Under the pieces are notes generated by a model. It was not told the DNA's origin. It worked only from the letters and a program-made list of their open reading frames with translations, and ran no database searches. DNA of 64,000 bases. Origin: Rariglobus hedericola (GTDB lineage: Bacteria > Verrucomicrobiota > Verrucomicrobiia > Opitutales > Opitutaceae). This document shows, piece by piece, positions 25,571 to 35,738 of this stretch (position 1 is its first letter; each line of letters starts with the position of its first letter). Both the position numbers and the translations under genes were made by a program. The stretch covers positions 541,001 to 605,000 of the forward strand of contig NZ_VMBG01000002.1 in the NCBI RefSeq assembly GCF_007559335.1, in the 5' to 3' direction.

Positions 25571-25722
25571 GGAAATGTTACGATCAGGTTTAGAAGGATT
25601 CCTAGGTGCAACTCGACACTAGAAACACACTTCGGCGAAAAAGTAGGGATGCTCCGTGGCTGCGAAGCGGGCTTCATGCGTTTTGCGGTCTTTGAGGTGG
25701 AAACAGGACTGCATCTTGCACG

Positions 25723-25751
25723 GCCCCGGCGGGCGAGTAACACGCCGGGGC
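25723..25751. other. GC-rich hairpin in the divergent promoter region
   Basis: Arms GCCCCGGCG and CGCCGGGGC pair perfectly (9 bp) around an 11-base loop. No T-run follows on either strand, so a terminator is unlikely. It may be an operator or part of the untranslated leader of the adenylate-kinase-like gene. Confidence 0.55.
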
Positions 25752-25810
25752 TCACTGATAACTATTTAATCCGTTAATTTTAAGGGGGTTAGGTTTATAT
25801 AAGCAAGGGT

Positions 25811-25826
25811 TGGCATGCATTGGGCG
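25811..25826 (+). promoter_or_regulatory. candidate sigma-54 (-24/-12) promoter
   Basis: TGGCATGCATTGGGCG matches the -24 element TGGCACG at six of seven positions and keeps the invariant GG-N10-GC spacing. The -12 element is GGGC instead of TTGC. It is 61 bases upstream of the DUF1328 start, and a sigma-54-dependent activator is encoded 700 bases away. Found by eye; a chance match remains possible. Confidence 0.4.
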
Positions 25827-25887
25827 TTAGGGAAGTCGTTCGCAGTTCGATCAAATCCCTTAATCCAATCCTCAACTCTTCATCACC

Positions 25888-26049
25888 ATGTTAAGCTGGT
25901 CCCTTACTTTTCTCGTTATCGCTCTCATCGCCGCAGCTCTTGGTTTTGGCGGTATCGCCGGCACCGCTGTCGGCATCGCGAAGATTTTGTTCTTCGTGTT
26001 TCTCGTGCTCTTCATCCTGTCGCTGATCTTCGGCCGCAAGAAGGTTTGA
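25888..26049 (+). CDS. DUF1328 small membrane protein (YtjA type)
   Basis: A 53-residue protein starting [20 protein letters not shown] with two hydrophobic helices separated by [12 protein letters not shown] and a basic end (FGRKKV). This is the exact layout of the DUF1328/YtjA family. Such proteins are abundant, uncharacterised inner-membrane peptides often linked to stress. A two-helix membrane peptide follows after 28 bases. The leader has a possible sigma-54 promoter. Confidence 0.9.
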   Translation: MLSWSLTFLVIALIAAALGFGGIAGTAVGIAKILFFVFLVLFILSLIFGRKKV

Positions 26050-26077
26050 GCAGCGGGTTTTAAAACCTCTCTCCTCC

Positions 26078-26311
26078 GTGCATTTACATACGCACCACGA
26101 TTCCGATCCGCGTGATCGATCACACCAAGGTGGCCATGCCGCGTTGGTGACGTGGGCGATCACGTGTTTGCTGCTGTCGTTGGTCTCCGCAATTTTTGCA
26201 TTCAGCGGAACCCCGAGTGAACCCGCGGGTCTCTATGCACGGGTGGCTAGTGTTGGTTTTCTGGTGATCGCGATCGCGATGTTTTTCATCCGTCGCACAC
26301 CTAAAAATTAA
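26078..26311 (+). CDS. small two-helix membrane protein
   Basis: A 77-residue protein with a His-rich N-terminus (MHLHTHHDSDPRDRSHQGGH) and two hydrophobic helices (about 24-42 and 56-71), ending in basic residues. The start is GTG at 26078; no better start exists before the first helix. A 12-base palindrome GGTTTTAAAACC lies just upstream. It probably shares the transcript of the DUF1328 gene and ends before two hairpins. It resembles the DUF1328-associated membrane peptides; function unknown. Confidence 0.7.
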   Translation: MHLHTHHDSDPRDRSHQGGHAALVTWAITCLLLSLVSAIFAFSGTPSEPAGLYARVASVGFLVIAIAMFFIRRTPKN

Positions 26312-26362
26312 TGAGAACCACCCACTGTTAAATGTGTGTTGTGTGTTAAACTCATAAAGATT

Positions 26363-26382
26363 CCCGGAGGTGCGACTTCCGG
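26363..26382 (+). terminator. hairpin after the small membrane protein genes
   Basis: The stem CCCGGAGGT/ACTTCCGGG (9 bp, one wobble) with loop GC-like GCG is followed by GTTGTTAG, a weak T-rich tail. It lies 52 bases after the stop. It is probably an attenuating or accessory hairpin ahead of the stronger terminator at 26406. Confidence 0.5.
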
Positions 26383-26405
26383 GGTTGTTAGTTGAAGCTG
26401 GACCT

Positions 26406-26444
26406 GGCGGGGCCGCCTTAAGCGACCCCGCCTTGGCTTTTTTT
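26406..26444 (+). terminator. rho-independent terminator
   Basis: GGCGGGGCCGC pairs with GCGACCCCGCC (11 bp, one mismatch) around CTTAA, followed by TTGGC and a run of seven T. It ends the DUF1328 transcript before the two-component genes. Confidence 0.85.
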
Positions 26445-26484
26445 AGGGCGGGAACTCGACGCGGTAATCGACTCTTGCGAAAGG

Positions 26485-26500
26485 CGGGAACCGGTTTGCT
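26485..26500 (+). promoter_or_regulatory. weak candidate sigma-54 promoter before the NtrC-type gene
   Basis: CGGGAACCGGTTTGCT keeps GG-N10-GC and has a good -12 element (TTTGCT), but the -24 element CGGGAAC matches TGGCACG at only four of seven positions. It is 24 bases upstream of the ATG. If real it would allow autoregulation by the encoded activator. Confidence 0.25.
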
Positions 26501-26524
26501 TATTCGACCACCGTGTTAAGCACC

Positions 26525-27859
26525 ATGCGAGTATTGATTGTCGATGATGAGCCGGGGATCCGGAAAACCACCGCGCTCGCCGTGGAAGCAATGGGGCACG
26601 AGCCAATCGGCGTTTCCAGCGGGCTAAAGGCTTTAAAGGAAATCGAAACCGAGGCGTTCGACGCTTGTTTTCTCGATCTGAAACTGGGCACCGAGAACGG
26701 CCTCGTGGTGCTGGAAAAACTGCTCAAAGCCCAGCCCTCGCTGCCGGTCGTCATGTTCACCGCTTACGCGAATATCAGCACCGCCGTGGATGCGATGCGA
26801 CGCGGGGCCACCGATTTTATACCGAAGCCTTTCACGCCCGAGCAAATCCGACAGGTGCTTGAAAAAATCGAAAAAAACCGGCGTCTCGAAAAACGTGTCG
26901 AACAACTGGAGTCGCAGATCACCGACGAGGCGCCCGCCGTAGATCTCACGTCCGAGGAAGTCACCGTGCAGCGCACGCTGGCTATCGCTTTCAAAGCGGC
27001 GGAGACCTCCGCCAGTATTCTTATTTTAGGGCCGAGCGGCACGGGCAAAAGCGTGCTGGCGCGGGAGATTCACCGGCGTGGCGCGCAGAAGGACAACGCC
27101 TTTGTGACCGTCAACTGCCCGAGTCTTTCCAAAGAGCTGCTGGAGAGTGAACTCTTCGGCCACGTCAAAGGCTCTTTCACCGGCGCCGTTGCCGACACGA
27201 TCGGCAAGGTGGCGGCGGCCGATGGCGGCACGCTTTTTCTGGACGAGATCGGCGAGATGCCGCTCGAAATCCAACCGAAGCTCCTTCGTCTGCTGCAAGA
27301 GCGGGAATACGAGCGCGTGGGCGAATCCCGCACGCGCCGGGCCAACGTGCGTGTCATCGCCGCGACCAATCGCAATCTCGCCGAAGAGGTGAAGGCCGGG
27401 CGTTTCCGCGAAGACCTTTTTTATCGGCTCAACGTCATCACGCTCACGATGTCCGGCCTGCGTGATCGTCCGGCGGATTTCTCCCGGCTCGCCACGAGTT
27501 ACCTCGATTTCTTTTCGAAGCGCATCGGCAAAAAGCTCAACGGTTTTTCCCCCGAGGTGGATGATGCGTTCAGCCGTTATGCCTGGCCGGGCAACTTGCG
27601 CGAGTTGCGTAACGTGATCGAGCGCGCCGTCATTCTGGCCAATGGCGACCGCCTCGGGCTCGAGGATATGCCGGAGGAATTCGCGACGCCGGAAGATTCC
27701 CGCGTGACGGTCGGCGGCCGGGTGACTCTCGAAGAACTGGAGACGGAGCATCTGCGCCGCGTGCTCGGCACGACGAAGACACTCGATGATGCAGCCAAGA
27801 TTCTCGGTATCGATCCCGCGACGCTTTATCGCAAGCGACAGAAACTCGGGATGATTTAA
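26525..27859 (+). CDS. sigma-54-dependent response regulator, NtrC family (AlgB-like)
   Basis: A 444-residue three-domain regulator. The receiver has acidic pocket DDE (7-9), phospho-acceptor Asp51 (FLDLKLGT) and the Lys of FIPKPF. The AAA+ domain has Walker A GPSGTGKS near 168, a sigma-54 contact loop ESELFGHVKGSFTGA (GSFTGA for the usual GAFTGA), Walker B GGTLFLDEIGEM and the Arg fingers. A Fis-type helix-turn-helix ends it (LDDAAKILGIDPATLYRKRQ). ATG 26525 opens the receiver directly; GTG 26513 would add four residues. The kinase gene follows after 18 bases. The pairing and domain order resemble AlgB-KinB of Pseudomonas; the regulon is unknown. Confidence 0.92.
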   Translation: MRVLIVDDEPGIRKTTALAVEAMGHEPIGVSSGLKALKEIETEAFDACFLDLKLGTENGLVVLEKLLKAQPSLPVVMFTAYANISTAVDAMRRGATDFIPKPFTPEQIRQVLEKIEKNRRLEKRVEQLESQITDEAPAVDLTSEEVTVQRTLAIAFKAAETSASILILGPSGTGKSVLAREIHRRGAQKDNAFVTVNCPSLSKELLESELFGHVKGSFTGAVADTIGKVAAADGGTLFLDEIGEMPLEIQPKLLRLLQEREYERVGESRTRRANVRVIAATNRNLAEEVKAGRFREDLFYRLNVITLTMSGLRDRPADFSRLATSYLDFFSKRIGKKLNGFSPEVDDAFSRYAWPGNLRELRNVIERAVILANGDRLGLEDMPEEFATPEDSRVTVGGRVTLEELETEHLRRVLGTTKTLDDAAKILGIDPATLYRKRQKLGMI

Positions 27860-27877
27860 CGAGCCGCCGTCGCCGTC

Positions 27878-29692
27878 ATGCTGCGCAACCGCCTCTACCT
27901 CGGACTGCTTCCGCTGCTGCTGCTCTTCATCGCGGTCGGCGCGGTGGGCACGTATCTCTACCGGGATCTGGCCGGCACGTTTGAGCGCAGTCTCACGGTG
28001 AGTTATCGGGCGATGATCGGTGGTTACGAAATGCGCGAGGCGGCCACGCTCATGGCCGGTGCGATCACGCATGGCGACCGCGGTGATCCCATCGGTGCGC
28101 GCAAAACCTACGAGGAACAACGGTCGCGTTTCCGCCGGCACTTCATGGAGCAATCGCTGGCGTCCGCCGATTCCGCCCGGGCGGAAAGAATGAACCAGCT
28201 CGACGCGGCGTTCCTGGAGCTCGACACGCTGGGGCGGGCGCGGCTCGACGGAGCGGGCGATGCGTCGATTCATTCGTTGCGTGATACGGAAACGGCGTTG
28301 TTTAAAACGCTCAAAGCCATCGAACGCATTGCCGAGGGCGATTACGCGGAGGTGGCGGCTTCGGCCGAGCGTGCGCGCGGTCTCTCGCACAAAAGCATCA
28401 ACTTTCTCGTCGCGGCGATGGTCGTCGCGATTCTGCTTTCGGTGTTTCTTTCTTATCGTCTCGCGCGTTCGTTGCTCCGTCCGATTCAGGCGCTGCAGAC
28501 CTCGGCCGCGGCGTTTGGCGAAGGCAAATTTGACGATGATGTGCCGGTGACATCGAGCGATGAGCTCGGCGATCTCGCGCGCACGTTCAATATCATGGCG
28601 GACAAGCTGCGCCGTTATCGCGATGCGATGAATGAGCGCGTCAGCCGTTCGCGTCGCACGATGGAAGCCACACTCACCTCGACGCCGGATCCGCTTTTCG
28701 TGATCAATGCCGATGGCAGCCACGAAGTGCGCAATCCCGCCGCCGAGGCGATTGCCGCACTGCCTGAACTGGCCGGCGGTCTCCCGGTCGCCCTCGAGGC
28801 GCCGCTCAAGCAAGTGTTGGCCAGTGGCACGCATTACCTGCCCACCGATTACGATCAAGTGGTCACGGTGCATGTTGATGGCGGCGAGCGTCATTACCTC
28901 CCTCGCATCCTCGCGATCGGCGACTCGCTGACGGGCTTCGGCGGAGCGGCGGTGATTTTGCAGGACGTCACTAAATTCCGGCTGCTCGATGACGTGAAGG
29001 GCAACCTGGTTTCGACTGTGAGTCATGAACTCAAGACTCCGCTCACCAGCCTCATTATGGCGGTGCACATGTTGCTCGAGGAAAGCTTTGGTCCGCTTAC
29101 CGAAAAGCAGCGCTACCTGGTGGAAACCTCGCGCGACAATGCGGAGCGACTCCTGCGCATCCTTAATGATCTGCTCGACCTGAGTCGTCTTGAAGGCGGC
29201 GCTTCGCGGTTGAACCGGCGGCCCGTGTCGGTTGCGCCGTTGCTCGATGACATGGCGCGCGAGATGACCGCGATCATCGAGGCCGCCGGACAAACCATCA
29301 CGGTGCGGGCCGATGCCGTGCTGACCGAAGTGAATGTGGATCCTGAACGCGTGCGCCACGTGTTCATCAATCTGCTGACGAACGCCTCCAAGTATTCCGG
29401 TGAAGGCACGGAGATCACGCTCTACGCCGAACCCGCGCCGGATGCGTTTGTGCGTTTCGGTGTGCGCGACCAAGGCCCGGGCATTCCGCCAGAAAGCATG
29501 GGGCATATCTTTGACCGGTTTTATCGGGTGCCTGACCAGGCGAAAAAAGGCGCGGGTCTCGGCCTCACGATTGCGAGAGAGATCGTCGTCGCTCACGGCG
29601 GATCGATCGCGTGCGCCAGCAATGCGGGCAAAGGCAGTGATTTTTACTTTCTCCTGCCAGTGGGTAACGTGACTGCGGACGCAGCGGGTTGA
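27878..29692 (+). CDS. membrane sensor histidine kinase (KinB-like)
   Basis: A 604-residue kinase. Membrane helices lie at about 5-28 and 172-192 and flank a helical periplasmic domain. A HAMP domain follows (about 193-245, ending LARTFNIMADKLRRY), a PAS-like domain (about 260-365), a HisKA domain with the phosphorylated His in VSHELKTPLTSL near residue 383, and a HATPase with N box NLLTNASKY, G1 DQGPGIP, F box and G2 GAGLGLTIA. All catalytic boxes are intact. It is the cognate partner of the NtrC-type regulator 18 bases upstream. The order TM-sensor-TM-HAMP-PAS-HisKA is that of KinB. Confidence 0.93.
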   Translation: MLRNRLYLGLLPLLLLFIAVGAVGTYLYRDLAGTFERSLTVSYRAMIGGYEMREAATLMAGAITHGDRGDPIGARKTYEEQRSRFRRHFMEQSLASADSARAERMNQLDAAFLELDTLGRARLDGAGDASIHSLRDTETALFKTLKAIERIAEGDYAEVAASAERARGLSHKSINFLVAAMVVAILLSVFLSYRLARSLLRPIQALQTSAAAFGEGKFDDDVPVTSSDELGDLARTFNIMADKLRRYRDAMNERVSRSRRTMEATLTSTPDPLFVINADGSHEVRNPAAEAIAALPELAGGLPVALEAPLKQVLASGTHYLPTDYDQVVTVHVDGGERHYLPRILAIGDSLTGFGGAAVILQDVTKFRLLDDVKGNLVSTVSHELKTPLTSLIMAVHMLLEESFGPLTEKQRYLVETSRDNAERLLRILNDLLDLSRLEGGASRLNRRPVSVAPLLDDMAREMTAIIEAAGQTITVRADAVLTEVNVDPERVRHVFINLLTNASKYSGEGTEITLYAEPAPDAFVRFGVRDQGPGIPPESMGHIFDRFYRVPDQAKKGAGLGLTIAREIVVAHGGSIACASNAGKGSDFYFLLPVGNVTADAAG

Positions 29693-29899
29693 ACATCCGC
29701 CCGATGTGCGGATTGAGTTACGCAGGCCGGCAGGATGTTGCAGTTTGCATTATCTGTAAATTTTGGCGGAAACCCGGTTTATCTGTTATTCGTTGGTGAT
29801 GAAAAAATAACGATAAATGGCGAACTGATCGTTGATGCAGCGGTCGGTGGGTTAAGTCAGTTAAACTCAATTAACATAAATTCTCTTACCCATCATTCC

Positions 29900-30211
29900 A
29901 TGAGCACCAAAAAAGCCACTGCCGAATCCCCTGAACAGATCGTTGAAAACCTCCGCGCGTTGATCGCCGAAGCCGAAAAGACCATCGGCGGCGGTATTGC
30001 CGAAGGTGCCGAAGACAAGCTCGCCTCGCTGCGCGATCGTCTCTCCGAAACCCGCGAGAAGGTGGAGCACGCGCTCTCCTACGCCAAGGAGCGTGTTGTC
30101 GCCGGCGCCAAGCAGACCGACTCGGCTATCCGTTCGCATCCTTACGAGTCCCTCGCCATCGCCCTCGGCGTCGGCGTGCTCCTCGGCGCCTTCCTGCGTC
30201 GCAACAAGTAA
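29900..30211 (+). CDS. ElaB/YqjD/DUF883-family membrane-anchored protein
   Basis: A 103-residue protein. An amphipathic, coiled-coil N-terminal region (about 10-70) is followed by the family's C-terminal membrane anchor with a glycine zipper (SLAIALGVGVLLGAFLRRNK). In E. coli the ElaB/YqjD paralogues tether ribosomes to the membrane in stationary phase. The start at 29900 was chosen at MSTKK; the frame extends 165 bases upstream through A+T-rich non-homologous sequence. The yqjE-like and yqjK-like genes follow, as in the E. coli yqjDEK cluster. Confidence 0.9.
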   Translation: MSTKKATAESPEQIVENLRALIAEAEKTIGGGIAEGAEDKLASLRDRLSETREKVEHALSYAKERVVAGAKQTDSAIRSHPYESLAIALGVGVLLGAFLRRNK

Positions 30212-30226
30212 TCCTGAGCCACCATC

Positions 30227-30610
30227 ATGGAAAACCGGCATCCAGCTTCTCCCGGTTTCATGGATTCCCTCGCGGGGCTTGGCGATAATCTGCTCGGCAC
30301 GCTTCAAGAGCGTATCGAGCTGATTTCCATCGAGCTTCAGGAAGAGAAATACCGCTTGGTGCAGTTGATCATCTGGATCAGCGCCACGGTGTTCGCGGCG
30401 GGCATGACGCTCACGTTTCTTACGTTGACCGTGGTGTATCTCTTCTGGGACACGGCGCGCCTCGCCGTGCTTGGCGGTTTCGCCGGACTCTACGCCATCG
30501 CGCTGGTGTTTGTCGTCATCGCGTTGCGCCGGGTGTTTACCCACCAGCCGAAACCCTTCGAAGGCACGATCGAAAGCATCACGGAGGATCGCGCATGTAT
30601 CCGCAAATAG
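30227..30610 (+). CDS. YqjE-like phage-holin-family membrane protein
   Basis: A 127-residue protein with two membrane helices (about 52-74 and 82-105). The N-terminal amphipathic helix has ERIELISIELQEEKYRLV, typical of the Phage_holin_3_6/YqjE family. It lies 15 bases after the ElaB/YqjD-type gene and overlaps the next gene by 16 bases, so the three are co-translated. Despite the family name it is not phage-derived in this setting. The E. coli counterpart is an inner-membrane protein of the stress-induced yqjCDEK group. Confidence 0.85.
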   Translation: MENRHPASPGFMDSLAGLGDNLLGTLQERIELISIELQEEKYRLVQLIIWISATVFAAGMTLTFLTLTVVYLFWDTARLAVLGGFAGLYAIALVFVVIALRRVFTHQPKPFEGTIESITEDRACIRK

Positions 30611-30888
30611 ACCTCGCGATTTTGGCAGGACGCAAGGAACGGCTCCGCTCGCGGATCCGTTCCCGGCGCGCTGAGTGTGTCGTGGAAATCGAGCGCGTGC
30701 TGCGGCCGGTGACCTGGCTCGAGCAGGCTTATGCGCAGTGGAAAGCCATCTCGCCCATCGTAAAATTCGGTGCGATTCCGCTCGGGTTTTTGCTGAAGAA
30801 AAAAGTATTCCCCAAGAGCGGAGGTTTGATCAGCGGTCTGTTTCGCTGGGGGCCCACGGCCTTCAGTCTTTTCAAGTCGATGCGTTAG
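30595..30888 (+). CDS. YqjK-like small basic protein
   Basis: A 97-residue, strongly basic protein with the N-terminus MYPQIDLAILAGRKERLRSR and a hydrophobic C-terminal half (KFGAIPLGFLLKKKVFPKSG). The start overlaps the end of the YqjE-like gene by 16 bases, with an ACGGAGG ribosome-binding site inside that gene. Position and composition match YqjK of the E. coli cluster, but the sequence is too short and biased for a firm family call. Confidence 0.7.
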   Translation: MYPQIDLAILAGRKERLRSRIRSRRAECVVEIERVLRPVTWLEQAYAQWKAISPIVKFGAIPLGFLLKKKVFPKSGGLISGLFRWGPTAFSLFKSMR

Positions 30889-30946
30889 TCCGCATCTGCT
30901 GTTATTCGTTTTGTCCCGTGTTCAACTAACCCTGTCCTTTCCCGTT

Positions 30947-31177
30947 ATGAGCAGAATTATCGGTATTATCCTGATCGTGGTCGGTGGCTTCCTGATCTAC
31001 CAAGGCATCGAGCGTAAAGACTCGGTCGCCGGCGCCGCTGCCGAAGTGGGCACCGACGTGGCCAATGCGGTCGACGGCAAGGGCCGCATCCCGAAGCATT
31101 TTTACTACATTATCGGCGGTGGCGTGATCGCTGCGGTCGGCATTGGTGCAGTGGTGCGCGGTGGCAAGTCGTCGTAA
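30947..31177 (+). CDS. DUF3185 small membrane protein
   Basis: A 76-residue protein with two helices: MSRIIGIILIVVGGFLIYQG (1-20) and a glycine-rich second helix (YYIIGGGVIAAVGIGAVV, about 54-71). The polar centre contains KDSVAGAAAEVGTDVANAV. This matches the DUF3185 family. It lies 58 bases after the YqjK-like gene and ends before a strong terminator. It was started at the internal ATG 30947, because the 12 upstream in-frame residues are not part of the family. Confidence 0.85.
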   Translation: MSRIIGIILIVVGGFLIYQGIERKDSVAGAAAEVGTDVANAVDGKGRIPKHFYYIIGGGVIAAVGIGAVVRGGKSS

Positions 31178-31218
31178 TATTCAGATAAAATTCCGGACGC
31201 CCTCGCAGTCCTGATACC

Positions 31219-31252
31219 AAAAAGCCCGGACATTTTTGTCCGGGCTTTTTTT
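31219..31252 (+). terminator. rho-independent terminator of the small-membrane-protein cluster
   Basis: A perfect stem AAAGCCCGGACA/TGTCCGGGCTTT (12 bp) with a TTTT loop followed by a T-run. The A-run on the left allows function on the reverse strand too, for the convergent U32 gene. Confidence 0.92.
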
Positions 31253-31271
31253 GTGATAAAAGAAGAGGCGG

Positions 31272-33863
<2,592 letters not shown>

Positions 33864-33914
33864 GGTCGTGGGTCGGAACCATGCGCGGGTCTGCCCTCGG
33901 GGCAACTCCGCAAG

Positions 33915-33936
33915 TTTGTCACTTATTAAGTTACAA
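33915..33936 (+). repeat. palindromic element, copy 2
   Basis: Left arm TTTGTCACTTA and right arm TAAGTTACAA, preceded by AAG and followed by TGGGTCCGG. The left arm differs from copy 1 at one base and the last A of the right arm is T. It lies about 50 bases upstream of the U32 gene start, so it overlaps the likely promoter. Confidence 0.85.
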
Positions 33937-33991
33937 TGGGTCCGGTAAAGCGGTTGCAGCTGGACGATTGAGGGCGTGGATGGGACGGCAG

Positions 33992-34014
33992 TTTGTAACG
34001 TATTAAGTTACAAA
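33992..34014 (+). repeat. palindromic element, copy 3
   Basis: Arms TTTGTAACGTA and TAAGTTACAAA, preceded by CAG and followed by TGGGTTTGG. It is 77 bases from copy 2, in the same orientation. One arm position (G against A) breaks the perfect symmetry, exactly as in copy 4. Confidence 0.85.
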
Positions 34015-34100
34015 TGGGTTTGGACGGTTACCTTGCTGGCGCGGGCAGCTAGGGTGTTGGAGTGGGTGCGCACGAGGCGCTGAGCCCTTGGCCGCTGAGC

Positions 34101-35738
34101 CTAGTACTTGCCCTCTTTGTAGATGCCGTAGGCGACGTAGGCGGCGAGCATCATGGCGATGACATAACCGGCGATGCTCAGACTCGTATTGGCTCCGCCC
34201 TTGGCGGCGACGATCAGCGAGCTGCCGATGAACAAGCAGCCGCTGATGAAACCCAGCGCGATGCGGTTGGCCGAGGTCTTGAGTGCGTCGTCGAGATCTT
34301 CGAGGCCTTGATGCTGAAACTTGATCGTGAGGTCGTCGTGCTCGATGCGGCGGATGATGCGGAAAATCTCCGCTGGCAATTCGCGCGCACCCGTGAGCAA
34401 TGAACGCAACACGGTCCGGCTCTCTCGCATGATCGCCAAGGGACCGGTGCGGTCTTTCTGGAGCTGCGTCAGAATCGGGCGGGCTTCGGCGCGCAGATCG
34501 AAGTCGGGATCGAGCGTGCGGGCGACTTCCTCGATCGAGAGGACGGCCTTCGCCATCAGCGAATAATCACGGGTGATGTTGATGCCGTTTTGGCCGAAGA
34601 TGAAGAGGAGCTTCAACATCGCGCGGCCGAGCTGCACGTGGCCGATGGCGCTGTTGAAATCTTCGCGCAGGGCGAGCGTGACGTCGCGTTCCATGCCGCG
34701 GAGATCGGCGCGTCCGCCGGGGCTGCCGAGGTCGGCGGCGATCTGCACGATGCGCTCGGCGTCCTGTTGCACGGCGGCGATAAAGAGATCGGCGAGGGCG
34801 AGGCGGAGGCGGCGCGTGAGGTTGCCGGCCATGCCCCAGTCGAGAAAGCAGAGGCGTCCGTCGGGCGTGACAAGCACGTTGCCGGCGTGCGGATCGGCGT
34901 GGAAGAAACCGGCGATGAGCACCTGGTGGATGAGCGACGCGGCGCCGTTGGCGGCGATGCGTTTCGCTTCGGCGGGGGCGAGGCGGGCGGTGCCCACGGC
35001 GACTCCGCTGATACGCTCCATAACGAGCACGTGTTCGCCGGACAACTCATCGACGACGAAGGGCGCGTAAACGCGGTCGGGATGGGGATTGAGCGCGTTG
35101 AAATATTGCTGATTGCGCGCCTCGTGGCGGAAATCGAGTTCGCGCAGGAGGTTTTCTTTCACTTCGGCGACGACGGACGGAAGGTCGTAGGGTTTGAGTC
35201 CGTCCACGCGGTTGTGAAGCTGTTGAGCGAACCACGTCAGCAGATCGAGGTCGGCCTGGACTGTCTTGAGCAGATTGGGGCGCTGGATTTTCACGGCGAC
35301 TTCGCGGCCGTCGTGCAGCGTGGCAAAATAAACCTGCGCGAGCGATGCGCTGGCGATCGCGGTTTCGTTAAACGAAAGAAACGCGGCGGCGGGCGTGACT
35401 TCCAGGTCGTCGATGAGCACGGAGCTCATCTCGGAGAAAGGCAGAGGGGTGACGGAGTTCTGAAGTTTGCGCAGTTCGAAGATGAGGGCGTGCGGCAGGG
35501 CGTCGGGCCGCATGCTCATCAACTGGCCGGCTTTGACGAAAGTCGGCCCGAGTTCCTCGAGGGCGAGGCGGATGCGTTCCCAAGTGGTGCGGCGCTGCGA
35601 CGGCTGCGGAATGATGCGTTTCCAAAGGCCTTCCTGCGGGTCGAGCTGCGTGACCAGATTCGCGAAGCCATGCTTCACGAGCACGGCGAAGATGTCCTTC
35701 GCGCGTGAGGCGTTACTGAGGAACGTCAGTGGTTTCAC
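34101..35738 (-). CDS. ubiB: UbiB/ABC1-family atypical kinase
   Basis: A 545-residue protein of the UbiB/ADCK family. The family's KxGQ motif is FVKAGQLMSMRPD (about 68-80), the A-rich loop is ASASLAQVYFA, the catalytic segment is FFHADPHAGNVLV, and the metal-binding LDWGM replaces DFG. Two C-terminal membrane helices (about 495-540) anchor it. UbiB proteins support coenzyme Q biosynthesis through ATPase activity; in an organism that may use menaquinone the substrate is uncertain. The GTG start overlaps the stop of the phasin-like gene (GTGA), implying coupled translation. Confidence 0.9.
   Translation of the reverse strand: MKPLTFLSNASRAKDIFAVLVKHGFANLVTQLDPQEGLWKRIIPQPSQRRTTWERIRLALEELGPTFVKAGQLMSMRPDALPHALIFELRKLQNSVTPLPFSEMSSVLIDDLEVTPAAAFLSFNETAIASASLAQVYFATLHDGREVAVKIQRPNLLKTVQADLDLLTWFAQQLHNRVDGLKPYDLPSVVAEVKENLLRELDFRHEARNQQYFNALNPHPDRVYAPFVVDELSGEHVLVMERISGVAVGTARLAPAEAKRIAANGAASLIHQVLIAGFFHADPHAGNVLVTPDGRLCFLDWGMAGNLTRRLRLALADLFIAAVQQDAERIVQIAADLGSPGGRADLRGMERDVTLALREDFNSAIGHVQLGRAMLKLLFIFGQNGINITRDYSLMAKAVLSIEEVARTLDPDFDLRAEARPILTQLQKDRTGPLAIMRESRTVLRSLLTGARELPAEIFRIIRRIEHDDLTIKFQHQGLEDLDDALKTSANRIALGFISGCLFIGSSLIVAAKGGANTSLSIAGYVIAMMLAAYVAYGIYKEGKY

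Larger units (their letters stand above)
25571..25887. other. 317-base intergenic region between divergent genes
   Basis: No convincing reading frame is seen. The stretch separates the adenylate-kinase-like gene (reverse) from the DUF1328 gene (forward) and must hold promoters for both. It contains a 9-bp-stem GC hairpin at 25723-25751, an A+T-rich tract at about 25755-25805, and a candidate sigma-54 promoter at 25811-25826. Confidence 0.8.
33864..34100. other. intergenic region with two palindromic element copies
   Basis: 237 bases between the starts of the U32 gene and the end of ubiB, both on the reverse strand. It holds two copies of the palindromic element (33915 and 33992) and, presumably, the promoter for the U32 gene. 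No reading frame of note. Confidence 0.75.

Noticed and set aside
27026..29596. 856-codon open frame on the reverse strand across the regulator/kinase genes
   Set aside because: It lies antisense to two genes with clear domains and motifs; its translation is Arg/His-rich with no fold pattern, as expected for the complementary frame of G+C-rich coding DNA.
29720..29750. Sigma-54-like CGGCAGGATGTTGCAG upstream of the ElaB/YqjD gene
   Set aside because: Both half sites are good, but the spacing is one base short (GG-N9-GC), which normally destroys sigma-54 promoters.
30227..30610. Holin-family hit taken as prophage remnant
   Set aside because: It belongs to the YqjE family in a conserved yqjD-yqjE-yqjK-like cluster; no other phage genes are near.
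33905..34020. Palindromic pair read as a mini CRISPR array
   Set aside because: Only two units, with the repeat much shorter than typical arrays, a single spacer, and no cas genes.
34590..35708. 372-codon forward open frame opposite ubiB
   Set aside because: Antisense shadow of UbiB, which has KxGQ and the other family motifs.
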